64,000 bases of DNA from an uncultured Clostridia bacterium (GCA_934162205.1 CAKPIA010000006.1:20323-84322); one strand, 5' to 3'. Shown: positions 1 to 9,802, counted from the first letter of the stretch. Notes: generated by a model not told the origin, from the letters alone. Translations and numbers: made by a program.

Positions 1-2
1 TA

Positions 3-35
3 ATATTAGTTTTAAAAAGAGAAGGAGCTATGTAA
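3..35 (+). CDS. Possible 3' end of an upstream gene (partial)
   Basis: One frame runs from the window edge to a TAA at 33-35 and would encode a short tail ending KREGAM. It overlaps the Shine-Dalgarno of the next gene, as expected in a tightly packed polysaccharide operon. Only about ten codons are visible, so no function can be given and even its reality is uncertain. Confidence 0.3.
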   Translation: MLVLKREGAM

Positions 36-37
36 TT

Positions 38-892
38 ATGAATATAGATATTATATGCCCTTTGTATAATGCGGAAAAATACATACGAAATTTACACAAA
101 TCATTAGAAATGCAAAAGGGAGTAACAATAAATAAATATAGATATATTGTTACTAAAGGAACAGATAATACTGAACAAATATTAAAAGAGTTAAAAATAG
201 ATTATGAATTAATAAAACCAGAAGAATTTTCACATGCACTAACTAGGGAAAAAGAAGCTATGAAAAGTAATGCAGATATACTAGTGTTTATAACTCAAGA
301 TATAATAATTAAAGATGAATATTGGTTATACAATTTAGTAAAAGATATAGAAAAAAATGAGTGTGAAGCATGCTACAGTAGACAAATATGTACTAATAAC
401 ACAATAGAAAAATACACCAGAGAAAAAAATTATCCAGAAGAGTCATTTGTAGTAACGAAAAAAGACATAAATAAATTAGGATTAAGAACATTCTTTTTTT
501 CTGATGCATCATCAGCAATTAAAAAGGATGTTTTTTTAGAACTTAAAGGTTATGATGGTAAAAAATTACCTATTAATGAAGATATGTATATAGCGTATAA
601 GTTAATTATGAATAATTACAGAATTAAATATTGTGCAGAGTCTAAGGTTATTCATTCACATAGATTTACTTTAAAACAAATATATAAAAGATATTATGAT
701 ACTGGTAAATTTTTTAAAGAAAATTTATATTTAGATAATTTTAAAACAAATAAAACAGGTGGAAATTTAGCATTATATATTTTAAAAAGAGCTATACAAG
801 ATAAAAATGTAAATGTTTTAATTAATTTTATTCCTAATATGTCTGCAAGATTTTTAGGGATGAAGAAGGGAAAGTATGATGGAAGAAAATAA
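38..892 (+). CDS. Family 2 glycosyltransferase, rhamnosyltransferase-like
   Basis: A cytoplasmic glycosyltransferase expected to add one sugar to a lipid-linked surface-polysaccharide repeat unit. The GT-A signature begins at residue 5 (IICPLYN). A QDII segment near residue 88 sits where the metal/nucleotide-binding DXD usually lies, and NEDM near residue 180 sits where the acceptor/catalytic acid region of such enzymes lies. At 284 residues it is a normal length for a soluble GT2 enzyme. GAAGGAG at 20-26 supports the start. It is followed, with a short overlap, by a Stealth gene and then by polymerase and flippase genes, so it belongs to a Wzx/Wzy-type locus. The donor and acceptor sugars cannot be told from sequence. 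Confidence 0.85.
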   Translation: MNIDIICPLYNAEKYIRNLHKSLEMQKGVTINKYRYIVTKGTDNTEQILKELKIDYELIKPEEFSHALTREKEAMKSNADILVFITQDIIIKDEYWLYNLVKDIEKNECEACYSRQICTNNTIEKYTREKNYPEESFVVTKKDINKLGLRTFFFSDASSAIKKDVFLELKGYDGKKLPINEDMYIAYKLIMNNYRIKYCAESKVIHSHRFTLKQIYKRYYDTGKFFKENLYLDNFKTNKTGGNLALYILKRAIQDKNVNVLINFIPNMSARFLGMKKGKYDGRK

Positions 893-1895
893 TAAAATAG
901 ATTTTGTTGTTTTGTGGGTTGATAGTAATGACCCATTATGGCAAGAAGAAAAAAATAAGTATCAAGCAAAAAGTGATTCTGATAGTTCTAAATATAGATA
1001 TAGAGATTGGGATTTATTACAATATTGGTTTAGAGGAGTAGAAAAATTTACTCCATGGGTTAATAAAGTTCATTTTGTAACTTATGGACATATTCCTAAA
1101 TGGTTAAATTTAGATAATCCTAAATTAAATGTTGTAAGACACCAAGATTTTATACCAGAAAAATACTTACCAACTTTTAGTTCTCATTCTATTGAATGTA
1201 ATATTCATAGAATTAAAGGATTATCTGAAAACTTTGTATATTTCAATGATGATTTTTATATTATTAAAGATACAAAGCCAAAACACTTTTTTAAAAATGG
1301 ATTACCTTGTGAAACAATTGGATTAAATGTACATTGTCCAAAGAAAAATTTAATTGCACAAAAAATATGTTTTAATGATACAAGTATTATAAATGAACAT
1401 TTTGATTTTAAAAAATCATTTAGAGAGAATATTTTTAAATGGCTTAACTTTAAAAATGGTAATATAAATTTGAGAACATTAGTTTTGATGAATTGTCCCA
1501 GATTTCCAGGATTTTGGCAACAACATATAGCTGAACCATATAGTAAAGAAACATTTAAGGATGTATGGAATAATGAGTATGAAATTTTAGATGAGACTTG
1601 TACTCATAAATTTAGAGAGAGTTCAGATATTAATCAATGGTTGTTTAAAGAATGGCAAATAGCAAGCGGAAAAATTGCTATTAGAAGTAAAAAGTTTGGA
1701 AAATCATATTTTATAGATAGAGATGGAATAAATAACATAAAAGAGGAGCTTTTAAATGCAATTCAAAAACAAAAATATAATATGATTGCAATAAATGATG
1801 GACCTATGAATGATAATGAATTTGAAAACTTATTAAAAGATTTAAAAGAATCATTTAATAAGATATTACCTGAAAAATCAACATTTGAAAAATAA
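876..1895 (+). CDS. Stealth-family hexose-1-phosphate transferase
   Basis: Stealth proteins transfer a sugar-1-phosphate to build phosphodiester-linked capsular glycans. The conserved regions are visible in order: CR1 near residues 8-20 (IDFVVLWVDSNDP), CR2 from about residue 41 (RYRDWDLLQYWFRG), then FVTYGHIPKWL and NFVYFNDDFYI, with weaker CR3/CR4 segments containing an HIAEPYSKETF-like stretch and KEWQIASGK. Length (339) fits the family. The start overlaps the preceding gene by 17 bases; GAAGGG just before it is the ribosome site, and a second ATG follows directly. Family assignment is strong; the actual sugar is unknown. It suggests that the polysaccharide has phosphate in its backbone or as a branch. 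Confidence 0.85.
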   Translation: MMEENNKIDFVVLWVDSNDPLWQEEKNKYQAKSDSDSSKYRYRDWDLLQYWFRGVEKFTPWVNKVHFVTYGHIPKWLNLDNPKLNVVRHQDFIPEKYLPTFSSHSIECNIHRIKGLSENFVYFNDDFYIIKDTKPKHFFKNGLPCETIGLNVHCPKKNLIAQKICFNDTSIINEHFDFKKSFRENIFKWLNFKNGNINLRTLVLMNCPRFPGFWQQHIAEPYSKETFKDVWNNEYEILDETCTHKFRESSDINQWLFKEWQIASGKIAIRSKKFGKSYFIDRDGINNIKEELLNAIQKQKYNMIAINDGPMNDNEFENLLKDLKESFNKILPEKSTFEK

Positions 1896-1919
1896 AAAAG
1901 AAGGGTAGCAATTATTAAG

Positions 1920-3104
1920 ATGTTTAAAAGTAATAATAAACTAATAAGTTTTATAATATATATTTTTCTGTTAATACCATTCTTTAGGATAACTTATCTT
2001 GTTGTTATGTATCCACAAACAGAATTAGTATATAAAATTTGGCAAATAATTTCAATATTAATAATTTTTGTAATATTAATGAAATATGGAAAATATTCTA
2101 AATTTCTTAATTATTTTATTGTGTATTTTATATTATTAATGTTGTCTACAGTTTTAAATAATGCAGATGTTCCCGGATGTATTTTTTTGGCAATCAGAAC
2201 AATTGGTTTATGCATGATTGTTGATTATGGTATAAAAAGAGATGCTAAAGTTTTTTTAAATGCTTTTGAGTTTTTTTTATCTGTATTAGTGTATATTAAT
2301 TTATTTAGTGTTATAATTTTTAAAGATGGTATGTATGTTAACAGTACTGTTGGTTATACAGAAAACTGGATATTGGGATATAGAAATTTACATATATTAT
2401 ATATATTGCCAGCAATTTTAGTTAGTTTTATTAATTCGTACTATAAAGAAGGAAAATTAACTATTAGAAATTACATTTTATTAATAGCATCATATTTATC
2501 AATTTATCTTGTGAAAAGTGGAACTTCTTTAATAGGCATGACAATCATAGTTGGGTTATTAATTTTAAATAATATATTTAAAAAAATAAAACTTTTAAAT
2601 ATTAAAAACTATTTTTTAGCATATATAATATTATTTTTGGCAATTGTAATATTCAGGATTCAAAATTTATTTGAATATATTATTGTTGATATTTTAAATA
2701 GAGATTTAACTTTAACAGGAAGAATATATATTTGGGATTATGTTATAGAGTTTATTAAAGAAAGACCAATATTAGGTTATGGTGTAGAGGATAGTATATT
2801 AAGATTAAATAAAACTAGTTTTATGGTTAGCACACATGCACATGATCAGATTCTAGAGATAATATATAAATCGGGTATTGTTGGATCTAGCATTTATTTT
2901 ATAATTCTAATAAAATCTATAATTGAACTTTATAAATACAAAGAAAGTAAAATAGCACAAATTCTATCAATAGTTATGTTTGCTTATTTGTTTATGATGT
3001 TAACAGAGTTCTTTTCTTTAGATTTAATTATGTTTTTATTTGTATTTTGTTTAGATATTAAATTTTTTGCAAAAGAAGGAGAAAATAATGAAACAATTAA
3101 TTAG
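1920..3104 (+). CDS. O-antigen polymerase/ligase-type membrane protein (Wzy-like)
   Basis: A very hydrophobic 394-residue protein with about ten membrane segments. It has the large loop typical of Wzy/O-antigen ligase proteins, including a GRIYIWDYVIEF segment, a GYG motif and then a His-containing THAHDQILEIIYKSGIVG stretch near residue 305. The latter is the Wzy_C-type motif (H..N/D..L..I...G..G). It would join repeat units on the outer face of the membrane. Position between glycosyltransferase genes and next to a flippase supports polymerase rather than ligase. The ribosome site (GAAGGG) is rather far from the ATG. The following gene starts inside its 3' end. Confidence 0.75.
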   Translation: MFKSNNKLISFIIYIFLLIPFFRITYLVVMYPQTELVYKIWQIISILIIFVILMKYGKYSKFLNYFIVYFILLMLSTVLNNADVPGCIFLAIRTIGLCMIVDYGIKRDAKVFLNAFEFFLSVLVYINLFSVIIFKDGMYVNSTVGYTENWILGYRNLHILYILPAILVSFINSYYKEGKLTIRNYILLIASYLSIYLVKSGTSLIGMTIIVGLLILNNIFKKIKLLNIKNYFLAYIILFLAIVIFRIQNLFEYIIVDILNRDLTLTGRIYIWDYVIEFIKERPILGYGVEDSILRLNKTSFMVSTHAHDQILEIIYKSGIVGSSIYFIILIKSIIELYKYKESKIAQILSIVMFAYLFMMLTEFFSLDLIMFLFVFCLDIKFFAKEGENNETIN

Positions 3105-4104
3105 TGTTATTGTTCCTGTATATAATTCAGAAAAGTATTTAAAGGAGTGTATTAATTCAATATTATATCAAACATATGAAAATATAGAAATTATTATTAT
3201 AAATGACGGATCAACAGATAACTCTTTATTAATAAGTCAAGAATTACAAAAAGAAGATAAACGAATTAAAATTATAAACCAAAAAAATAGTGGCGTTTCA
3301 TATTCAAGAAATAAAGGTATACAAGAAGCAACAGGTGAATACATTATGTTCGTTGATAGTGATGACTTTATTGTACAAAATTATATTGAATTAATGTATA
3401 AAGAAATTACAAAAAATAATTATGATGTATGTATTTCTGGTATGACTTTTTGTGATAAAAACAGAAAGATAATAAAAAAAGAAATGTTTGTAAAAAATAA
3501 TATAGAACTAAATTTTAAAGAGATTATTCCAAGTTTTGTAAACACTTTATATTTTTGTTCGTCTTGTAAAACTTTAATAAATAGAAAAAAGATTATAGAA
3601 AATTGTATAAAGTTTAAAGAAGATTTAAGTTTTGGAGAAGATTTAAGATTTTCATTTGATGTAATTAGAAGTTGTAAAAGAATTGGATATCTAAGTGAAT
3701 GTGGATATTTTTATAGACAAAATGGTGAAAGCATTACACATGAAAATGATATAGAAACTATAAAAAAATATTTAAGAGATTCTTTAGAAGTTTATATGTA
3801 CATAGAAAATTTTATAAATGAACCTATATTAATATCTAATAGGTTGTTTACAAAATTAAATTATGCATTAAGAAAATTAACGATATTATCCAAAATAAAT
3901 TATCAAAAATTTAAAGAATATTATAATTTGATTTTAGAAGAATTTGAAAAAAATGTAGATTTTAGCAATATTAATTTAAAAAATATAGATTATGAAACAA
4001 ATATAAATTCTCTTTTACTATATATGCTTAAAAATAAACAAATTCATTTATATTATTCTTTAAATGTACTATTAAATAAAATGAAAAGTATATTAAGAAA
4101 GTAG
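3088..4104 (+). CDS. Family 2 glycosyltransferase
   Basis: A GT-A fold glycosyltransferase for surface polysaccharide assembly. The N-terminus carries VIVPVYN (residues 7-13), NDGSTDNS (39-46) and the DXD-type FVDSDDF (88-94). The C-terminal 150 residues are helical and not diagnostic. I place the start at the ATG at 3088 because AAGAAGGAG lies 6 bases upstream; a TTG at 3067 in frame has no ribosome site. The gene overlaps the polymerase gene by 17 bases, indicating translational coupling. Donor and acceptor are unknown. Confidence 0.88.
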   Translation: MKQLISVIVPVYNSEKYLKECINSILYQTYENIEIIIINDGSTDNSLLISQELQKEDKRIKIINQKNSGVSYSRNKGIQEATGEYIMFVDSDDFIVQNYIELMYKEITKNNYDVCISGMTFCDKNRKIIKKEMFVKNNIELNFKEIIPSFVNTLYFCSSCKTLINRKKIIENCIKFKEDLSFGEDLRFSFDVIRSCKRIGYLSECGYFYRQNGESITHENDIETIKKYLRDSLEVYMYIENFINEPILISNRLFTKLNYALRKLTILSKINYQKFKEYYNLILEEFEKNVDFSNINLKNIDYETNINSLLLYMLKNKQIHLYYSLNVLLNKMKSILRK

Positions 4105-4111
4105 AATTAAA

Positions 4112-5641
4112 ATGAGAAAAGAAAATTCAATAAAAAATATAGTAGCATCAGTAACATCGAATATTATTACAATTGGAATTGGAATTATAGCTCAAGCGAT
4201 ATTTATAAAAATATTAGGAAATGAACTTCTAGGAATAAATAGTTTATTTAATAATATTATATCAATGTTATCAATAGTAGAACTAGGAATGGGAACAGCT
4301 ATAATTTATAATTTATACAAACCTATAGCTGAAAACGAAACAGAAAAAGTTAAATCACTAATGAACTTTTATAAAAAAAGTTATAGAGTGATTGCTTTAA
4401 TTGTGTGTTTTATTGGGGGATTAATAATTCCTTTTTTAAAATATATAATTGATATAAATACTATTAATGCGAACATAAACATATATATTATATATTTACT
4501 ATTTTTAAGTGATTCTGTATTTTCTTATTTTTTATCTTATAAAAGAAGTATATTGTATGCAAATCAAAAAAATTATATAGTAAATATTATTCATATAATT
4601 TGTATTACTATATTAAATATTATTCAGATTATAATATTGTTTTTTACTAAAAATTTTTATTTGTATTTAATGATAAAAGTTATAATGAAAATTATTGAAA
4701 ATATGATTATAACTTTTGTAGCAAATAAACTATATTCTTTTTTAAATGAAAAAGATTATGCAAAATTAGACAAGAGTGTGGAAAAAGATATTTTTACGAA
4801 AATTAAAGCATTATTTTTCCATAAAATAGGAACTTTTGTAATTCTTGGAACAGATAATATTATAATTTCTAAGTTTCTAGGTATTGTAGTTGTGGGTATG
4901 TATTCGAATTATTATTTAATAATAAATTCTGTACAAACTGTCTTTAATCAAATTATTCAGGCATTAACTCCAAGTTTAGGAAATCTGTTAGTAACAGAAT
5001 CAAAAGAAAAACAGTTTATTACGTATAAAAGAATTAGATTTATAAATTTTTGGATTACTGCGTTTTCTTCAATCGCAATATTAATTATAATGGAAAGCTT
5101 TATAAAAATATGGATTGGAAATAATTATATATTGCCTAGAACGGTATTATATATTCTTGTACTTAATTATTATTTAAATAGTTCAAGAGCAACCTATATA
5201 GCTTTTAAAGATGCTGCAGGTATATATTATGAGGATAGATTTATTCCACTATTTGAATCTTTAATTAATATTATAGTTTCTATATTGCTTGTGAAAAAAT
5301 TAGGTCTTGTTGGAGTTTTTTTAGGAACTATTGTAAGTGGCTTAGTTTTATGGTGTTATAGTTATCCGAAATATGTATATAAATTAATATTAAAAAGAAA
5401 TTATTTTGATTATGCAAAGGAAAATATAGGATATTTAGTACTATTTATAATTACTGCATTTATAACGGTTATGATTTCAAATAGTATACATGTACAATCA
5501 ATAGCTTTTCAATTTTTTTATAATGTAATAATTGCATTGATTGTACCTAATTTAATTATGTTATTATTCTTTATAAAAGATGAAAAACTAGTATATTTTT
5601 TTGATTTATTTAAAGAAATAAAAAATAAAATACAACATTAA
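4112..5641 (+). CDS. Polysaccharide flippase, Wzx/RfbX type
   Basis: A 509-residue integral membrane protein with roughly 12-14 hydrophobic segments. Its start resembles the polysaccharide transporter family of the MOP superfamily: a basic N-terminus, then a first helix followed by IFIKILGNELLGINSLFNNI. It would move lipid-linked repeat units across the membrane for the neighbouring polymerase. It is the last gene of the assembly part of the locus; an 86-base gap with its own promoter candidate separates it from the regulatory genes. The assignment rests on topology, the N-terminal motif and context. Confidence 0.85.
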   Translation: MRKENSIKNIVASVTSNIITIGIGIIAQAIFIKILGNELLGINSLFNNIISMLSIVELGMGTAIIYNLYKPIAENETEKVKSLMNFYKKSYRVIALIVCFIGGLIIPFLKYIIDINTINANINIYIIYLLFLSDSVFSYFLSYKRSILYANQKNYIVNIIHIICITILNIIQIIILFFTKNFYLYLMIKVIMKIIENMIITFVANKLYSFLNEKDYAKLDKSVEKDIFTKIKALFFHKIGTFVILGTDNIIISKFLGIVVVGMYSNYYLIINSVQTVFNQIIQALTPSLGNLLVTESKEKQFITYKRIRFINFWITAFSSIAILIIMESFIKIWIGNNYILPRTVLYILVLNYYLNSSRATYIAFKDAAGIYYEDRFIPLFESLINIIVSILLVKKLGLVGVFLGTIVSGLVLWCYSYPKYVYKLILKRNYFDYAKENIGYLVLFIITAFITVMISNSIHVQSIAFQFFYNVIIALIVPNLIMLLFFIKDEKLVYFFDLFKEIKNKIQH

Positions 5642-5657
5642 ATAAATAATTAATCAT

Positions 5658-5686
5658 TGACAATCTAAAATATTAATAGTAAATTA
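5658..5686 (+). promoter_or_regulatory. Sigma-A type promoter for the yveK-kinase-phosphatase genes
   Basis: TTGACA at 5658-5663 and TAAATT at 5681-5686 are separated by 17 bases. They lie in the gap before the chain-length/kinase genes, so the regulatory genes could be transcribed apart from the assembly genes. The -10 is imperfect. Confidence 0.5.
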
Positions 5687-5727
5687 GTATTGTAGACAAA
5701 AGAAAATAAAAAAGGAGAAAAATATAA

Positions 5728-6417
5728 ATGGAGGAATTAGATTTTAAAGAGTTATTTAGTATATTTTGGAGTAAAAAAGTACAAATAATCTTAATTATTC
5801 TAATATTTGCTGTTTTAGGAGCAATTTATACTATGACACTTGTAAAACCTAAATACACATCTTCTACAACTCTAGTATTAGTACAAGCTGAAAGTAATAA
5901 AGGAAACACTGTTACAACAGAATCAATAACAACAACAGATATAACATTAAATTCAAAGTTGGTATCTACATACAGTGAATTAATAAAAAGTAAAAATGTA
6001 CTAAGACAAGTTATGTCTAATTTGAATTTAGATTTAAATGAAGAAGAAATAAAGAAAAATATAAAGGTAAAATCAGTTTCTGATACTGCCTTAATAGAAA
6101 TATCTGTTACTGATGAAAACCCTAAATATGCAGAAAAACTTACAAACGAAATTGCTAATGTTTTTGTGCAAAAGGTTTCAGAAATTTATAATATTAATAA
6201 CGTATATATAGTAGATAAGGCAGAATTTCCAACAGAGCCATCTAACATAAATCATTTAAAAGATATAATAATTTTTGCTTTTGCTGGAATATTCTTTGCT
6301 TTTGTATCTGTATTTATAATAAATTTATTAGATACTACTGTTAAAAATTCAGAAGATATAGAAAAAAAATTAGGTATATCAGTTTTGGCGTCAATACCAA
6401 AGTATGATTCTAAATAA
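5728..6417 (+). CDS. Wzz/YveK-type polysaccharide co-polymerase, BY-kinase modulator
   Basis: A 229-residue protein with a short cytoplasmic N-terminus, a membrane helix near residues 18-37, an extracellular Wzz domain, and a second helix near 176-197 preceded by the proline-containing AEFPTEPSNIN stretch typical of the family. It ends with a cytoplasmic segment (TVKNSEDIEKKLGISVLASIP) that in Gram-positives activates the partner tyrosine kinase encoded next. It controls polymer length and export. AAAAGGAG precedes the ATG. The kinase gene follows after 13 bases. Confidence 0.88.
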   Translation: MEELDFKELFSIFWSKKVQIILIILIFAVLGAIYTMTLVKPKYTSSTTLVLVQAESNKGNTVTTESITTTDITLNSKLVSTYSELIKSKNVLRQVMSNLNLDLNEEEIKKNIKVKSVSDTALIEISVTDENPKYAEKLTNEIANVFVQKVSEIYNINNVYIVDKAEFPTEPSNINHLKDIIIFAFAGIFFAFVSVFIINLLDTTVKNSEDIEKKLGISVLASIPKYDSK

Positions 6418-6430
6418 AGGAGATTTATAA

Positions 6431-7573
6431 ATGAGAAAAGAATTAATTACACATGAAGACCCAAAATCACCTGTATCTGAAATGTTTAGAACATTAAGAA
6501 CTAATATACAATTTATGAATACAGATGAAAGAATAGAAACAATATTAATAACAAGTACATTACCAGGTGAAGGAAAAAGTTGGGTTTCATCAAATTTGGC
6601 AGTTACATTTGCACAAACAGGAAAAAAAGTAATTATTATAGATGCTGACATGAGAAAAGGAAGACAATATAATATATTTAAAGTTTCTCCAAGACCAGGA
6701 TTGTCTAATTATTTGTCAGGTGTTGTAAATGGTGAAAAATTAAATGTTACTAAAGATTTAGAAATGTTTATTAAGAAAACTGATGTAGAAAACTTGTATG
6801 TTATGCCAGCTGGAAATGTTCCTCCAAATCCATCTGAATTATTAGTTTCAAAAAAAATGGAAAAATTATTAAAAGAATTAAAAGAGATGTTTGATGTTAT
6901 AATATTTGATGGTACACCAAGCCTTTTAGTTGCAGATGCAATAATTTTATCCAGAATAGTAGATACAACTATAATTGTTACAGCATATAAAGAAACAAAG
7001 ATGGATAATTTGGATAAAGTTAAAAAAACAATAGAAAATGTTGGAGGAAATATAGCAGGAGTTATATTAAATAAAATTCCAATATCAAACAAAAAATATG
7101 AAGATACATATTATTATGGTAATAGTTCTTCAAAATCTTTTGATATAAAGAATATAGAAAAACATCAAGAAAGACCTCATAAAACAAAGCAGAACAATAT
7201 TAATAGTAATAAAATTGTAACAGATAAATTATTAGACAAAAAAGTTAATAAAAAAATAGAAAAAGATAATGAAGATATTGAAACTCAAGTTCAAACAGAA
7301 GAAATTAAAACAATTGAATATGAACCTATAAAAGAAATAAAAAAGACTAAAAAAGTAGAAAAAACAATAGAAAATACGGTTGAAAACTCAGTTAAAAATA
7401 TTGAAGAACCTAAACCAATTAGTGCACCAAGAAAAAGAAATTCAATATTAAATGATATAGATAATGAAGATGAGGTTGGAATAAGAGTTACAGATGAAGA
7501 ATTAGAATTAAAAGCTAAAAATAGATCAAGAGATATATTACAACAAATAAATAGATATATGAAAGAAAAATAG
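6431..7573 (+). CDS. Bacterial tyrosine kinase (CpsD/YwqD type) with a long charged C-terminal extension
   Basis: A cytoplasmic BY-kinase. Walker A is at residues 44-51 (LPGEGKSW), Walker A' at 67-75 (VIIIDADMR) and Walker B at 156-163 (VIIFDGTP). A tyrosine cluster, the usual autophosphorylation site, is at 223 and 227-229. The kinase should end around residue 235; the protein instead continues for about 150 Lys/Glu/Asn-rich residues of low complexity, ending in a short helix (RSRDILQQINRYMKEK). AAAGGAG lies before the ATG. It is expected to pair with the modulator upstream and the PHP phosphatase downstream to time polysaccharide assembly. The role of the tail is unknown. Confidence 0.9.
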   Translation: MRKELITHEDPKSPVSEMFRTLRTNIQFMNTDERIETILITSTLPGEGKSWVSSNLAVTFAQTGKKVIIIDADMRKGRQYNIFKVSPRPGLSNYLSGVVNGEKLNVTKDLEMFIKKTDVENLYVMPAGNVPPNPSELLVSKKMEKLLKELKEMFDVIIFDGTPSLLVADAIILSRIVDTTIIVTAYKETKMDNLDKVKKTIENVGGNIAGVILNKIPISNKKYEDTYYYGNSSSKSFDIKNIEKHQERPHKTKQNNINSNKIVTDKLLDKKVNKKIEKDNEDIETQVQTEEIKTIEYEPIKEIKKTKKVEKTIENTVENSVKNIEEPKPISAPRKRNSILNDIDNEDEVGIRVTDEELELKAKNRSRDILQQINRYMKEK

Positions 7574-7581
7574 GTGATTTA

Positions 7582-8343
7582 ATGATAGACATGCATTCAC
7601 ATATATTACCTAATATAGATGACGGCTCAAAGAATATTGAACAGTCTTTGCAATTACTTAAAGAAGCGTCTGATGCAGGATTTACAGATATTGTATCAAC
7701 TAGTCATTATTTAGAAGGTTATTATGAAGAAGATGTAGAAAAAAGAAAAGAATTATTAAATGTTTTAATTGATAGTTCAAATACAAATTTAAAATTACAT
7801 TTAGGAAGTGAAATTTATATATCTGAAAAAATTATAGAATTAATAAGAGAAAATAAAGCTTCAACAATTAATAATTCAAGATATGTATTATTTGAACTTC
7901 CAATGAATAATAATGTGTTATATTTAAAAGATATTATTTTTACATTAATTGAAAATGATTTTATTCCAATAATAGCACATCCAGAAAGGTATTCATTTGT
8001 ACAAAAAAATCCTAGTATGTTAGTAGAACTAATTCAAATGGGAGTGCTTTTTCAATCAAATTATGGTAGTATAGTAGGATATTATGGCAAAGATGCTGAA
8101 AAAACTGTAAAAATTTTATTGAAAAATAATTTAGTACATTTTTTAGGATCAGATGTACATAGGCCAAATACAATTTATAAAATGATGCCTAATATATTAA
8201 AAAAATTAGAAAAATTAATAGGAAAAGAAAAGTTATACGAAATAAGTACTTATAATCCTAGTATGGTATTACAAGATTATAATATAGATGTTAATTACCC
8301 TCAAAATATTAAATTAAGTTTTTGGGATAAGATTATGAAATAA
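7582..8343 (+). CDS. PHP-family tyrosine-protein phosphatase (CpsB/YwqE type)
   Basis: A manganese-dependent phosphatase that removes phosphate from the BY-kinase tail. The PHP metal ligands are visible: MHSHILPNIDDGS at the N-terminus (His5 and His7), an HPERY motif near residue 133 and GSDVHRP near residue 194. Length (253) is typical. AGGTGA precedes the start 8 bases after the kinase stop, so the two are co-transcribed. Kinase, modulator and phosphatase together form the complete regulatory triad of Gram-positive capsule loci, here at the 3' end of the cluster rather than the more usual 5' end. Confidence 0.92.
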   Translation: MIDMHSHILPNIDDGSKNIEQSLQLLKEASDAGFTDIVSTSHYLEGYYEEDVEKRKELLNVLIDSSNTNLKLHLGSEIYISEKIIELIRENKASTINNSRYVLFELPMNNNVLYLKDIIFTLIENDFIPIIAHPERYSFVQKNPSMLVELIQMGVLFQSNYGSIVGYYGKDAEKTVKILLKNNLVHFLGSDVHRPNTIYKMMPNILKKLEKLIGKEKLYEISTYNPSMVLQDYNIDVNYPQNIKLSFWDKIMK

Positions 8344-8371
8344 TGGCTTTTACAAGAAAGGAAGATTTAAA

Positions 8372-9736
8372 ATGAGAAAATACTTTGGAACAGATGGTAT
8401 AAGAAGAATTGCTAATACTGAACTTTCACCAGAATTAGTATATAAAGTAGCAAAGGCAGGTGCATATGTTTTATCTAAACATACAGATCATTCACCTACA
8501 ATTTTAATAGGAAGAGATACAAGAATATCTGGAACACTAATAGAAAGTGCAATGGTTGCAGGATTTTTAAGTTATGGGGCAAATGTAAAATTACTTGGAG
8601 TTATACCTACACCAGCGGTAGCATATTTAACAAGAAAATTAAATGCAGATGCAAGTGTTGTTATTTCTGCATCACATAATACATATGAATTTAATGGTAT
8701 AAAATATTTTAGTAATAAAGGTATGAAAATATCAGATGAGTTAGAAGAAGAAATAGAAGAAATAATGGAATCTGGAAAATTAGACGAGTTAACAGCTGTA
8801 AATGAAAAAATTGGAGTGTCTGAAGTTAGAACAGATTTATTAGATGAATATGTATATTTCTTTAGAAAAAATTTTGATGATGATATAGAAAAATATAATA
8901 ATGATGATTTTGTTGTAGGTATTGATACTGCAAATGGTGCTACATACGAAGTTGCAGAAAAAGTATTCAAATGTCTTGGAATAAAATATAAAATAATAAA
9001 TAATAATCCAGATGGAATAAATATTAATAAAGCTTGTGGATCAACACATTTAGAAAGTCTAAAACAATATGTTAAAGATAATAAGCTAAGTTTGGGAATT
9101 GCATATGATGGTGATGGAGATAGATGCCTAGCTGTTGATGAATTAGGAAATGAAATAGATGGAGATAAAATATTAGCAATTATTTCAAATACTTTAAAAA
9201 AAGAGGGAAAATTAAATAAGAATATAATAGTAGCTACAGTTATGAGTAATCTTGGATTAAATAAATATTGTAATGAAAATAATATGAACTTAATTCAAAC
9301 AAAAGTTGGAGATAGATATGTTTTAGAAGAAATGTTAAAAAATGGATACAATTTAGGTGGAGAACAATCTGGACACGTAATACTATTAGACTATAATCCA
9401 ACAGGTGATGGCATATTAACATCTTTAATGATAATAAGTGCTATATTAAAAACAGGTAAAAAAGCCTCTGAATTAGGAAATTTAGTTAAACAATATCCAC
9501 AAGTTTTGGTAAATGCAAAAGTAGATTCAAATAAAAAATATGATTATGATAAAGACATAGAAATAAAAACAGCTATAGAAAATTTAGAAAAAGAATTTGC
9601 TGGAAATGGAAGAGTATTAATAAGACCTTCTGGAACTGAACCATTAGTAAGAGTTATGATTGAGGGAGAAGATCAAAAATATTTAGAGAAAAAAGCGAAT
9701 GAAATTGCAAAATTAATTGAAGAAAAATTAAAATAA
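8372..9736 (+). CDS. glmM: Phosphoglucosamine mutase
   Basis: Converts glucosamine-6-phosphate to glucosamine-1-phosphate for UDP-GlcNAc and peptidoglycan synthesis. FGTDGIRR opens the protein. The catalytic phosphoserine is Ser101 in ISASHN, the metal-binding loop is DGDGDR at 246-251, and the substrate phosphate site is RPSGTEPLVR near residue 426. The residue after SASHN is Thr instead of the common Pro. Length (454) matches the family. It follows the phosphatase by 28 bases with AGGAAG as ribosome site and may share the transcript, linking sugar precursor supply to the polysaccharide genes. Confidence 0.96.
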   Translation: MRKYFGTDGIRRIANTELSPELVYKVAKAGAYVLSKHTDHSPTILIGRDTRISGTLIESAMVAGFLSYGANVKLLGVIPTPAVAYLTRKLNADASVVISASHNTYEFNGIKYFSNKGMKISDELEEEIEEIMESGKLDELTAVNEKIGVSEVRTDLLDEYVYFFRKNFDDDIEKYNNDDFVVGIDTANGATYEVAEKVFKCLGIKYKIINNNPDGININKACGSTHLESLKQYVKDNKLSLGIAYDGDGDRCLAVDELGNEIDGDKILAIISNTLKKEGKLNKNIIVATVMSNLGLNKYCNENNMNLIQTKVGDRYVLEEMLKNGYNLGGEQSGHVILLDYNPTGDGILTSLMIISAILKTGKKASELGNLVKQYPQVLVNAKVDSNKKYDYDKDIEIKTAIENLEKEFAGNGRVLIRPSGTEPLVRVMIEGEDQKYLEKKANEIAKLIEEKLK

Positions 9737-9802
9737 TTATTGATTATTTTGTAAATAAGTGTAATAATATATGTATTAAAACAAAAGAAAAGGAGAATGA
9801 AA

